Assembly: GCA_945831575.1 (NCBI GenBank)
Contig: CAMACX010000003.1
Coordinates: 62,001-126,000, forward strand
DNA length: 64,000 bases
Direction: 5' to 3'
DNA from: an uncultured Mediterranea sp.
GTDB taxonomy: Bacteria > Bacteroidota > Bacteroidia > Bacteroidales > Bacteroidaceae
Part shown: piece after piece, positions 18,145 through 25,644 of the stretch
Numbering within the stretch: the stretch's first letter is position 1
Layout of the letters: each line of letters starts with the position of its first letter
Notes under the pieces: generated by a model
What the model was told of the DNA's origin: nothing
The model's input: the letters and a program-made list of their open reading frames with translations, nothing else
The model's database searches: none
Position numbers and translations under genes: made by a program

Positions 18145-19929
18145 CTACACGTTGTGGCCGTATTTGCCCAGCGAGCCTACCACCTGGGCAAAGTTCTCCT
18201 TGGGGATGATGGCCTTGTTGCGTATCTTGAGGCGGTTGTTATAGACGGTCTGCGGCGAGCAGTGCAGGAAGCTGGCTATCTTGGTGCTGTCGTTGATGCC
18301 GAGGCGCACCAGGGCATAGATGCGCAGGTCGGTGTTGAGCAGCTCGCCTTCGCGCAGCACAATTTGCTCCTCAGGACGGAGCAGGGCATTGAAGTCGCTC
18401 ACGAAGTTGGGATAGACGTTGAGGAAGATGGTGTCGAACGTGCGGTAGAACTCCTTCAGCTCCATCTGCACCGTCTCGGGCGTGTCGGTCTGCTGCTTGA
18501 GCTCGGCCAGCTGGCCGGCCTTGATTTTGCGGTTGACCCCCTTGCGGTAGTCGTTGAGCTTGTCGATGTAGTTGGAGCACATGGTGAAGACGTAGCCGAT
18601 GTACTCCTCCTTGACGAAGTTGGACTCCTGCAACTGCTCCAGCGTCTGCTCCTGCTGCAGCCTGAGTACCTTGAGCTGACTGACGGTCTGCTCCAGCTGA
18701 GCGTTCTGCTCCTGGAGCTGGGCATGGGTCTCCGTGAGCTGCTCCCGGGTAGAGCTGATCTCCTGGACATGCTCGGAGAGCTTTTGGTTCGACTCCCTCA
18801 GCTGCACGCGCTGCCGGTCGAGCTTCCGGAGCAACCTTATAATATAGAATAAGGAGAAGAGCAATATCAGCGCACAGAGGCTGATAATGATCAGATAGAA
18901 CCTGAGTCGCTGTTGCTGCCGGTTGTTGCGGTCCCGGTAGCTCTGGTGGATGTCGTTCAGGGTCTGCGTGATGTCGAGCAGGCGGATGCGGTTGCGGTAG
19001 AGCTGGGCCTGCTGCAGGCAGTAGTGGATGTAGCTGTAGGCTCGGTCAATGTCACCTTGTTCAAACAGGTAGCGCCCCAGCTCGTAGAGCGAGGCGATGT
19101 CGCGGTTGCAGGTACGCACGTCGGCCATGGCCGAGAGGGTAAGGTAGTAGGCAAAGTCCGTCATCTGCTCACCCTCTTCATAGAGGCGGGCCAGCATGTA
19201 GGCGTTCATCGCATCGAGCCGGCTGTCCAGTGGCGCACAATCGACCACCGCCTTGAGCAGACGCACCACGTCGGTCATTTCCTGGTCTTTGTAGAGCACC
19301 ACCCATCCCTTGTACCAGAGATACATGGGATGCTCGGGCTTGATGAGGCAGTCGATGGAGTCGCGGTAGGCCATCTCCTTCAGGTAATATTCGTTGCCCA
19401 GGGCATCCTCCAGATGCCCCTGATACTGCGAGCAGTGACTGTACAGATAGACCCGCTGGCCGTAGTAGTTGAGCAGGCTCTTGTACGGGAGCAGACTGGT
19501 GTCTATCCTCTCCAGCTCATCCTCGGCCTCCTTGAGCATACCTGTGGCGGTGAAGATGAACGACTTCTCAATCATGCAATCGGCCTGCCAATCCTTGCGG
19601 GCCAGACAGTGGGCTATCTGCAGGTTGCAGTTGATGAGGCACATGGCCGAGTCGGAGTCATAGACCATGTAGTGCTGATAGAGCTGGAGGTTGTTGCGGT
19701 AGCGCTCCTCAAGCGAGACGTTGCGCTTCATCTGCCCACGGCATTGGGCTATGCGCAGCTCCTTCAGCCTCATCTGCCGGTAGCCGTCCTGAATCAGTTC
19801 GTCCAGTTCACTGAGGCGCTGATTCAGCAGTCGGTTGTCCACATCGGCCCGTGCCGGCAGGACAGCCAGCAGGCAGCAGCTGACCAGAGCCAGCAGGAAA
19901 GTCTTGAGTGTTATTTCATTAGGTATCAT
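18145..19929 (-). CDS. Membrane-spanning TPR/coiled-coil/HTH regulator (DUF6377 type), likely PUL regulator
   Basis: Counted from the longest start (19983) the frame is 612 residues. It has a signal peptide-like hydrophobic stretch (about 25-46), periplasmic helical TPR-like repeats (about 50-350), one transmembrane segment (about 362-384), a long coiled coil (about 388-468) and a conserved C-terminal region with a HTH-like stretch (LGINDSTKIASFLHCSPQTV). This matches DUF6377 proteins of Bacteroidetes, one-component sensors linked to glycan loci. It faces the same way as susC and lies directly upstream, so control of the operon in response to periplasmic oligosaccharide is inferred. The start at 19929 (MIPNEI) is preferred: the -7 box at 19994-20001 would leave only a few leader bases before the ATG at 19983. 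Confidence 0.8.
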   Translation of the reverse strand: MIPNEITLKTFLLALVSCCLLAVLPARADVDNRLLNQRLSELDELIQDGYRQMRLKELRIAQCRGQMKRNVSLEERYRNNLQLYQHYMVYDSDSAMCLINCNLQIAHCLARKDWQADCMIEKSFIFTATGMLKEAEDELERIDTSLLPYKSLLNYYGQRVYLYSHCSQYQGHLEDALGNEYYLKEMAYRDSIDCLIKPEHPMYLWYKGWVVLYKDQEMTDVVRLLKAVVDCAPLDSRLDAMNAYMLARLYEEGEQMTDFAYYLTLSAMADVRTCNRDIASLYELGRYLFEQGDIDRAYSYIHYCLQQAQLYRNRIRLLDITQTLNDIHQSYRDRNNRQQQRLRFYLIIISLCALILLFSLFYIIRLLRKLDRQRVQLRESNQKLSEHVQEISSTREQLTETHAQLQEQNAQLEQTVSQLKVLRLQQEQTLEQLQESNFVKEEYIGYVFTMCSNYIDKLNDYRKGVNRKIKAGQLAELKQQTDTPETVQMELKEFYRTFDTIFLNVYPNFVSDFNALLRPEEQIVLREGELLNTDLRIYALVRLGINDSTKIASFLHCSPQTVYNNRLKIRNKAIIPKENFAQVVGSLGKYGHNV

Positions 19930-19993
19930 ACATTGATTAAGTTTGCCTGTAAGTTTGCCATTATGTTTATCATGCAGATTCATATTGCGGAGG

Positions 19994-20001
19994 CAAAGAT
20001 A
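19994..20001 (-). promoter_or_regulatory. -7 box of the PUL regulator gene
   Basis: The minus strand reads TATCTTTG. Its place, about 11 bp before the ATG at 19983, argues that translation begins at the in-frame ATG at 19929. Confidence 0.55.
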
Positions 20002-20113
20002 ATGCTTTTTAACTTATCCGCACTATTTCCTCCCCTGTTTTTCACCCATCGCGCTATCAGAACCAAGGTACTAGCAGGACTTTCACTTGAAGAATCAGCC
20101 TCCCCAAAAGGGG

Positions 20114-20184
20114 AAAAACATAGCTGAACCTCGCGGAAATCGTCGTTTTTTAGGTACATTTCCACCAGGTTCAGCTATGTTTTT
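20114..20184. repeat. Perfect 18-bp inverted repeat in a divergent intergenic region
   Basis: Arms 20114-20131 (AAAAACATAGCTGAACCT) and 20167-20184 are exact reverse complements around a 35-nt centre. CCCCAAAAGGGG sits immediately before the left arm. The element lies between the divergent regulator gene and HU-like gene, upstream of both promoters' start points, so it is not an ordinary terminator. The 448-bp space between the genes also holds the two promoters and a tandem repeat, and no coding sequence. Confidence 0.6.
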
Positions 20185-20228
20185 CGACATGGATGAATTG
20201 TTCCGTCCATGAAAAAGTGAAGCTTTCG

Positions 20229-20260
20229 TTTGGAAATAGCCTGTTTTCTGCTTACCTTTG
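20229..20260 (+). promoter_or_regulatory. Promoter of the HU-like gene
   Basis: TTTG at 20229-20232 and TACCTTTG at 20253-20260 with a 20-bp spacer match the consensus. Transcription would start near 20267 and give a leader of about 165 nt containing the 22-bp tandem repeat. Confidence 0.75.
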
Positions 20261-20287
20261 CCTAGGCTTTGAGATGTTACCGAACAA

Positions 20288-20363
20288 GGTCGGTAATGTG
20301 AATGACCTTGGTCGGTAAGATGAACGACGTAGGTCGGTAACGTGAACGACCTTGGTCGGTCGA
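20288..20363 (+). repeat. 3.5 copies of a 22-bp repeat in the HU-like gene leader
   Basis: Three full units (20288-20309, 20310-20331, 20332-20353) and a partial one begin with GGTCGGTAA and continue with a variable GTGAACGACCTT-like half. They lie in the predicted 5' untranslated region of the HU-like protein gene. Each unit contains GACC next to GGTC, so adjacent units can pair or form repeated protein sites. Confidence 0.75.
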
Positions 20364-20431
20364 TATCAGAAGCTGGCCCTGAGGGGAAGAGAAAACGAAG
20401 TATTAACCATTAAAAGATAAGGAGAAAAGAG

Positions 20432-21049
20432 ATGGCTATCATGTATGATTGGTTCGAGAATCCAAAACGCAGCGCGGACGAGGAAACCACGCTGCATGTA
20501 CGTCCCTGCTTCAACGGCACGGTCAGCACCAAAGCCGTGGTGCGCAAGATACAGCAACGCAGCTCGCTCACCCCGGGTGATGTCGTGGCGGTACTCACCG
20601 AACTGAGCCAGATAGTGGGCGAAGAGCTGCAGGAAGGCCGGCAGGTACACATCGACGGGTTGGGTTACTTCGCCCCCACGCTGACCGTCGAGGGACGCAT
20701 CACCCCGGACATGCCCCTGCGCGACCGCAACCGCAAAGTGCGCTTCAAGGGCGTCTCCTTCCGCATGGACAAGCAGCTGAACCAAAACATCAGTCACATC
20801 CAGGTGGAGATGACCCGCTGGGAGACCCACTCACAGCCTTCCACCGCCGATGAGCGTGAGCAGCAGCTGACGGAATACTTCCGCGAACACGACTTCCTGA
20901 CCCGTCGCAACCTGCAATACCTGCTTAACCTGAAGCGCACCACGGCCACTACACTCCTGCAGCAGTGGCGCACCGAAGGCAAGCTGCTCAACCAAGGCAC
21001 CGGCAAGCAACCCATCTACGTCCCCGCCCCCGGCCACTTCGGTCGCTGA
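20432..21049 (+). CDS. HU-like DNA-binding protein with C-terminal winged-helix-like domain
   Basis: A 205-residue protein. Residues 1-125 match the HU-like domain (HU-HIG type) common in Bacteroidetes: VSTKAVVRKIQQRSSLTPGD and the beta-arm start GRQVHIDGLGYFAPTL. Residues about 138-200 (LTEYFREHDFLTRRNLQYLL ... LLQQWRTEGKLLNQ) read as a winged-helix domain. Such proteins probably bind or bend DNA; specific targets are unknown. The gene has a consensus promoter and a long leader with four repeats, which hints at autoregulation. AGGAG at 20420 provides a ribosome-binding site. It is monocistronic and followed by a strong hairpin. Confidence 0.85.
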   Translation: MAIMYDWFENPKRSADEETTLHVRPCFNGTVSTKAVVRKIQQRSSLTPGDVVAVLTELSQIVGEELQEGRQVHIDGLGYFAPTLTVEGRITPDMPLRDRNRKVRFKGVSFRMDKQLNQNISHIQVEMTRWETHSQPSTADEREQQLTEYFREHDFLTRRNLQYLLNLKRTTATTLLQQWRTEGKLLNQGTGKQPIYVPAPGHFGR

Positions 21050-21154
21050 AGAGGCGGAAAGGCGGAGCTGGCCGTGCACCTTGGAGAGTGCACATTCTCG
21101 CCTTTCGTGCACTTTCAAAGGTGCAAATTCAGCAGATAATTCCTGAATACCGCA

Positions 21155-21215
21155 TAAAATGGTTACCGCAACAACCTTTTTTCGCTAAATTTTGGTTGTT
21201 ACGGTAACCATTTTA
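21155..21215. terminator. Long-stem hairpin between convergent genes
   Basis: Arms 21155-21176 and 21194-21215 pair over 22 bp with a single mismatch, around a 17-nt loop. The arms end in A/T runs on both sides, so it can act for the HU-like gene (stop 21049) and for the opposing hydrolase gene (stop 21327). Before it, 21085-21125 holds smaller GTGCAC/GTGCAA repeats. Confidence 0.65.
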
Positions 21216-21326
21216 TCCTTGAGCATTAATTATTCCCTCACCTCATCGGATACCGGCATCGGTGAGTCACAATCCAATATATTGCTATTTAACCATATAT
21301 TACATTTTCTGCACATATTTCGTGCA

Positions 21327-22562
21327 TCAGAGCTGAATCCGTATGGGCTGGACGATGCGCTTGTGGGTCTTGGTGGCGGGCTTTACGGCGGCTATCCAGG
21401 CGTTGCGGCTGCGCTTGGGGTTGTCGGTGCCGCAGTCATAAGGGATGTACTCAAACCGGCGTGCAGAGAGCTTGCGCACGGGGCCGCTGATGTAGATGTA
21501 CTCCCAGCCTTCCTCCAAGGTGAAGGTATCGCCTGTCTTCAGGTGACTGAAGTCCAGCTGGCGGATGTCCATCAGGGTGGCCTGCTTGTCCTTGGTCTCG
21601 GCATAGCGGGCAGCGGTAAGGCGGGCCATCTCCTCATCCATGTACCAGAAGGCTTCGTGCGGGTCACCTTGGTAGTCACTCCAAGGGGCAGGGGCCACGG
21701 AGGGGAAGGAGGTGATGTTGGTGCCCTCGGTCTCGCCTCCTGTAGGGATGCCGTAGCGCCAGCCGTCAGCAGGACGGAGCCGGCGGAGCGTTCCATCGGC
21801 GTTCAAACGCTGTTCGAACGCCTTTCGGATGAAGAGCGAAATGTAGTCGATGGTGGCTTCGCAGAGGTCGAAGTGACCACTGCCGGCATCGCAGAGGAAG
21901 GAGATGCAAGCGCCTGGATACATCAGCTGGAAAGCCTGCGCGGGACGGACACGCGCCTGCCACCACTCATATTCCCCCTCAATCATCAGTCCGGGTATGC
22001 CGTCGATGTTGCGCTTGCGTCCCCACTCCACGTTGGCTGTGCCATAGCCGCAGAGGTTGGTGCGCGGGGCATCGCCGTGGAAGGAGATGATACAGAGGGT
22101 GCGGTCGTTGTTCCATGCGGCAAAGTTCCAAGGGAAGGTGGCCTGTGCAGAATGGCCGAAGGGCACGATGGGAACCTTGGCCAGCTCCGGGTGGCCGCTT
22201 TGTCCGGCCAGCCCCACCATCATCTCTTCAAACGTCTGCTGGCAGCCCGAGGTGGGCGACCAGTTCTGGGAGAACCAGGGAGCCACCCAGATAAGTGCGC
22301 CACCCATTTCCGCCATCTGCTTGCGGAACCGCTCGCTGCGCAGCAAGGCCTCCTCGGTCATGTTCTGCTGCGCCAATACCGCAAACCTTACCTGCTTCGT
22401 GCCTTCCGCTATCCAGCAGTAGGCATTCGGAGCCTTACCCGTCTCGTCGCTCACGTAGCCCGTCAGGGCCACTGAGCAGGTCCAGTCACCAAACTGTCCC
22501 ACGGCCTGCAGCTGGAAGCAAACGGCATGGAGGAGCACTATAGCTAAAAGAATTCGTTTCAT
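21327..22562 (-). CDS. Secreted alpha/beta-hydrolase-like protein, possible carbohydrate esterase
   Basis: A 411-residue protein with a signal peptide (ending FQLQA). The nucleophile elbow PFGHSAQ (S138) followed by FPWNFAAWN, and a late histidine in CDAGSGHFDL (H230), fit an alpha/beta-hydrolase fold. The protein's neighbours are a heparinase II/III-type lyase and a beta-helix fragment, so it may remove ester groups from a polysaccharide, but no family with a known substrate is recognised. It is the last gene of that group; the next gene upstream ends 15 bp before its start. Confidence 0.55.
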   Translation of the reverse strand: MKRILLAIVLLHAVCFQLQAVGQFGDWTCSVALTGYVSDETGKAPNAYCWIAEGTKQVRFAVLAQQNMTEEALLRSERFRKQMAEMGGALIWVAPWFSQNWSPTSGCQQTFEEMMVGLAGQSGHPELAKVPIVPFGHSAQATFPWNFAAWNNDRTLCIISFHGDAPRTNLCGYGTANVEWGRKRNIDGIPGLMIEGEYEWWQARVRPAQAFQLMYPGACISFLCDAGSGHFDLCEATIDYISLFIRKAFEQRLNADGTLRRLRPADGWRYGIPTGGETEGTNITSFPSVAPAPWSDYQGDPHEAFWYMDEEMARLTAARYAETKDKQATLMDIRQLDFSHLKTGDTFTLEEGWEYIYISGPVRKLSARRFEYIPYDCGTDNPKRSRNAWIAAVKPATKTHKRIVQPIRIQL

Positions 22563-22577
22563 ACCTGTCTTCTGTTT

Positions 22578-23200
22578 TTATTCTGTAAATGTAACTCCCT
22601 CCACATGCTCACCAATGAAGATGCGGGCCATGTCGCCCGTCTTGTACCACTTCGACTTGCCAGGCATGTCGTCGGTGATGAGCTGTCCGTTGATGCGAAG
22701 GCCCTCGAAGCGGATGTTCTGCACCTTGCGCTCCTCGTTGTAGCCTATCAGCATGGAGAGCTCCTCGCCCTGGCCGTTGTAGGCGATGTTCTTGAAGAGG
22801 ATGTCCTCGATGCCGCGGCCAGGGGCGGCACAATACTTCTTGTTGTAGAAGATGCGCAGGTTGAAGAGCTGCCCGCGGCGGAAATCCTCAATGCGGATGT
22901 TCTCGAAGCGCACACGGCGCACCAGGTTGTTATCCCCCACATTGATGGCGATGCAACCCTGATAGTCTATCTGCATCTCGCTGTGGTCGAGGATGTCAAT
23001 GTCCTCATACGTCAGCTCCTCCATCACCTCATTGGCCTCGGGGTCACCATGCAGGCCAATCATGATGGGATGGGCCACGTCGGCCCAGAGCACCACCGCC
23101 GCATGGTGATGTCGCGACAACCGCCATGGAAGCCCTTGCGCGTGGCATAGACCGTGGTGCAGTCGTCGGAGTTGCGGCAGAAGACGTCCTCGTACAGCAC
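22578..23200 (-). pseudogene. C-terminal fragment of a beta-helix (GH28-like) enzyme, frameshifted and fused to a lyase gene
   Basis: About 205 residues of right-handed beta-helix sequence. The first part (YEDVFCRNSDDCTTVYATRK, FHGGCRDITMRR) is read in the frame of the upstream lyase. The rest (VLWADVAHPIMIGLHGDPEA onward, then repeated FENIRIEDF / ILFKNIAYNG / IRFEGLRING coils) is in another frame. The join near 23095 reads as a single missing base within CGGCGGTG. The only starts available to the second part are poor (TTG at 23120). The N-terminal two thirds expected for such an enzyme are absent. This is a remnant, or a sequencing/assembly fault, of a pectin- or glycan-active beta-helix protein. 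Confidence 0.65.
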
Positions 23201-24991
23201 GTGGTTGCTCTTCATCACGGGATAGGCGGAGATGCCATCCACGCAGACGGTGTTGTGCGAGGGAAACTGGGAGTAGTACTCGGCATAGTCAAGGCCGCTG
23301 TAGAGGTACTGCCCGATGCCGGCATCAGGGCCGAGGACATAGCCTTTACCATAGAGTTCGAGGGAGATGCCGTTGGCGTGCATGTGGTTGCCCCGGCTGC
23401 CGTTGAGCGAGGCCATGAGGCTATGCTTGGGATCCATGCCATTACGCTGCACGAGCCAGGAGACATTGTCGGCATGGAAGAGGGGCGAGACGTAGCTTTC
23501 TATCGCTCCGGCCTTCACCTCGGGCTTGAGTTGCAGCGGTTTGTCCTCAAAGAAGGAGGTGACGGCCACGCGAGGCTTGGTCGCCTGTTGCCCGGAGCCT
23601 TTCTGCGAGACGGAACCATTCTGGGCATTGGAAACCTTCTGCGAGGCGGAACCGCTCTGTGGGTCAAGGCATTTGAGCAGGGCGGTGAAGGCATCTTCCA
23701 TCTCCCTCTTGCCGTGTACCTGGGCATGCTGGATCATGCGCACCACGGGGGAGGTCTTGAGGTAAGAGGGGTGGGTGTCGCCAAAGCCGCAAATCATGCG
23801 GTTGGGGAAGAGGTACTGCATCGTGGCCATCACGGCCTTGGGGATGACGGGCAGTTCGGCGGTGAGGTCACGGCGCAGGTTGTGGTCGAAGAGCCAGGTG
23901 AAGTTGGCGTAGTCGTTGAGCACCACGCCGCTGTAGCCGGGGCATTCGGCCCAGATGCCTGTCTGCTCGTCGTAACCGTAAGCGGCCAGCTGCTTGAGGC
24001 TCCACTGGCGGATGCTGGAGCGGTTGACCACATAATCTATATAATAGGAGCGCCCCTTACCGTCGGGATAGGCCTCGTCCTCATCCAGTATCAGGGCGAT
24101 GTTCATCACGAAGCGTGCCTGCATCAGGTTCCAGTTGTTGTGAGGCACGCCGTTGTCGATGATATTCTCCGCCCATTTCTTGAAGGCAGCGGCATAGAGC
24201 GGCATTCGCTTGGAGTAATGCTGAGCCAGGTAGTCGTGGAGGAAGTCATAGAGCGGCACCAGCTGATTGAGAATGTCTTCGTGTATGACCTCGAAGGAGC
24301 TCATGCCCACCAGCGTCTGCTGATGGCCGTGGTTGAGGTCGATGGGCACGTTGCGGTAGTAGATACCGGCCATATAGGTGTCGAATACACCGGCGGCCAA
24401 CCGGGCATAAGCCTCACGCTGCGTGACCCAATAGAGGAAAGCGGCATCGCGGGCAATGCCGACAATCTCGTTGTTGAGGCTCTCGATGTTGCGTCCGGTC
24501 TTCGCGGGGTGAACCTTCTCCATAGGCTCTCCCTCAATGCTCTTGTTACAGAAGGTGACGTAGCTGTGCTCATCGTCGTCGTAGGGCACCACCTCCTCCA
24601 ACTTGGGTCGTCCGTGGGTGGCGTAGGTGCCTCGCGTACCGGTATAGCGCACCGTGGGTTCGGGAGCCGACTCCTCCCCTACCCGTTCGAAGGCTTCGCC
24701 GCGCACATAGACCTGCGTGGCCTTGGACTTCCAATACATGGCCAAGCGCGAAGTGAGCCAGTCGCTCTGCTGCTCCACGCGAGTCACATAGACCTCGGTA
24801 CGCTGCTGAAGCTGCTCCAACAGCTGTCCCGCCCACTCCTCCTGGGCAATGGTTTGCAACAGGGCCTCGCGTTGGTCGGCCGTGGTAAGGTAACGGGGAT
24901 AGGAATCACCTGCCGGTTGCGCCCAGGCAACCAGCTGTAAGCATAACAGGAGAAGGCATACTCCCCCTTTCAACGAGCTATTCTTTATCAT
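23060..24991 (-). CDS. Heparinase II/III-like secreted lyase, 3' end replaced
   Basis: Counted from the longest start (25039) the frame is 659 residues; MIKNSSLKGG at 24991, with its signal peptide, is the likelier start because the codons before it are a repeated ATGATAAA-like stretch. Residues about 50-410 form the alpha-toroid domain and about 470-613 the start of the beta-sheet domain, including GNHMHANGISLELYGKGY with H552/H554, typical of heparinase II/III-type lyases. After MKSNH (residue 613, near 23200) the sequence switches to beta-helix and then runs out of frame to a stop, so roughly the last 200 residues of the beta-sheet domain are missing. A 36-bp tandem duplication at about 23600-23660 adds a GSxSQKxSN/GSxSQKGSG linker. 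The protein may be inactive. Confidence 0.7.
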   Translation of the reverse strand: MIKNSSLKGGVCLLLLCLQLVAWAQPAGDSYPRYLTTADQREALLQTIAQEEWAGQLLEQLQQRTEVYVTRVEQQSDWLTSRLAMYWKSKATQVYVRGEAFERVGEESAPEPTVRYTGTRGTYATHGRPKLEEVVPYDDDEHSYVTFCNKSIEGEPMEKVHPAKTGRNIESLNNEIVGIARDAAFLYWVTQREAYARLAAGVFDTYMAGIYYRNVPIDLNHGHQQTLVGMSSFEVIHEDILNQLVPLYDFLHDYLAQHYSKRMPLYAAAFKKWAENIIDNGVPHNNWNLMQARFVMNIALILDEDEAYPDGKGRSYYIDYVVNRSSIRQWSLKQLAAYGYDEQTGIWAECPGYSGVVLNDYANFTWLFDHNLRRDLTAELPVIPKAVMATMQYLFPNRMICGFGDTHPSYLKTSPVVRMIQHAQVHGKREMEDAFTALLKCLDPQSGSASQKVSNAQNGSVSQKGSGQQATKPRVAVTSFFEDKPLQLKPEVKAGAIESYVSPLFHADNVSWLVQRNGMDPKHSLMASLNGSRGNHMHANGISLELYGKGYVLGPDAGIGQYLYSGLDYAEYYSQFPSHNTVCVDGISAYPVMKSNHVLYEDVFCRNSDDCTTVYATRKGFHGGCRDITMRRWCSGPTWPIPS

Positions 24992-25175
24992 ATACATAGG
25001 TACTTTTATCATCCACACCTGTAATTTTATCATATCCATAGGCTTTTTCTCTCTTATACGAACGAAGAGCCTCTTTTACTCAATCAAAATCCCTCACAAA
25101 TGTTACAAAGATACGACATCCAAGGCCCTTACAAGGCCTAAAACACAAAATAAACGTTAAATACAGGCGAATTTT

Positions 25176-25216
25176 ATGTTGTACAACATGTTTTTCATAA
25201 ACTATCTCTATCTTTG
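25176..25216 (+). promoter_or_regulatory. Promoter with 14-bp palindrome, small-protein gene
   Basis: TATCTTTG at 25209-25216 is a perfect -7 box, and a T-rich -33 region begins at 25191. The exact palindrome ATGTTGTACAACAT (25176-25189) ends just before the -33 region, an activator-type position. The rest of the gap from 24992 to 25175 is AT-rich and holds nothing else recognisable. Confidence 0.6.
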
Positions 25217-25243
25217 CGGCGTTAATAAGAGAAAGAAACGAAG

Positions 25244-25312
25244 ATGTTTAACCCCGCCTTCCGAAACGCGGAGGGCCCAAAAACGATGAAAGATTATGGA
25301 AAAGTATGCTAA
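25244..25312 (+). CDS. Possible 22-residue leader peptide overlapping the small-protein gene
   Basis: ATG at 25244 opens a 22-codon frame (MFNPAFRNAEGPKTM...) that ends at TAA 25310-25312, 17 bp inside the next frame, whose ATG is at 25296. The arrangement would allow translational coupling. There is no homology evidence, and the frame could be chance. Confidence 0.25.
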   Translation: MFNPAFRNAEGPKTMKDYGKVC

Positions 25313-25439
25313 TGAAATCTTAATGTTGCAGTACCGTATCAAACGCTATCAGGCGATGCGCAACGGTGCGATGTGTCAAACCTTGAATGGTAAGCTACAG
25401 AGATTGGTGGCCAAGCAGGCCTTGGAAGCCGCCGAATGA
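25296..25439 (+). CDS. Small basic helical protein, 47 residues
   Basis: A short gene encoding MEKYANEILMLQYRIKRYQA and a further 27 residues ending KQALEAAE. The composition (no Pro, spaced Leu/Ile/Met with Lys/Arg) predicts one or two amphipathic helices. It is framed by a perfect -7 promoter element upstream and a strong rho-independent terminator 42 bp downstream, so a stand-alone transcript of about 300 nt is well supported even if the protein is not. Function is unknown. Confidence 0.55.
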   Translation: MEKYANEILMLQYRIKRYQAMRNGAMCQTLNGKLQRLVAKQALEAAE

Positions 25440-25480
25440 TGTGTGAAAAAACAAAGTTTTAAACCATAAAAAAAAGAGCG

Positions 25481-25518
25481 AAAGCCCCGTGTGACGGTTG
25501 CGTTGCACGGGGCTTTTT
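25481..25518 (+). terminator. Rho-independent terminator of the small-protein transcript
   Basis: AAAGCCCCGTG (25481-25491) pairs perfectly with CACGGGGCTTT (25506-25516), followed by T residues. Confidence 0.9.
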
Positions 25519-25644
25519 GCATCCCTACGATTGCTGAAAAATAAAAATGTTCACTACGGATAAAAAAAAGTGGAATAAATACGAATATATATTCTTTTTT
25601 TAGCTAATTTCGTCCCCGAATCGACCTTAATACAACGAATTAAC

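Noticed and set aside
17954..18145. A 63-codon minus-strand frame between the regulator and susC
   Set aside because: It covers the susC promoter and the candidate activator repeats.
23126..24940. A 604-codon plus-strand frame opposite the lyase
   Set aside because: Antisense shadow; Val/Gly/His-rich low-information sequence without domain features.
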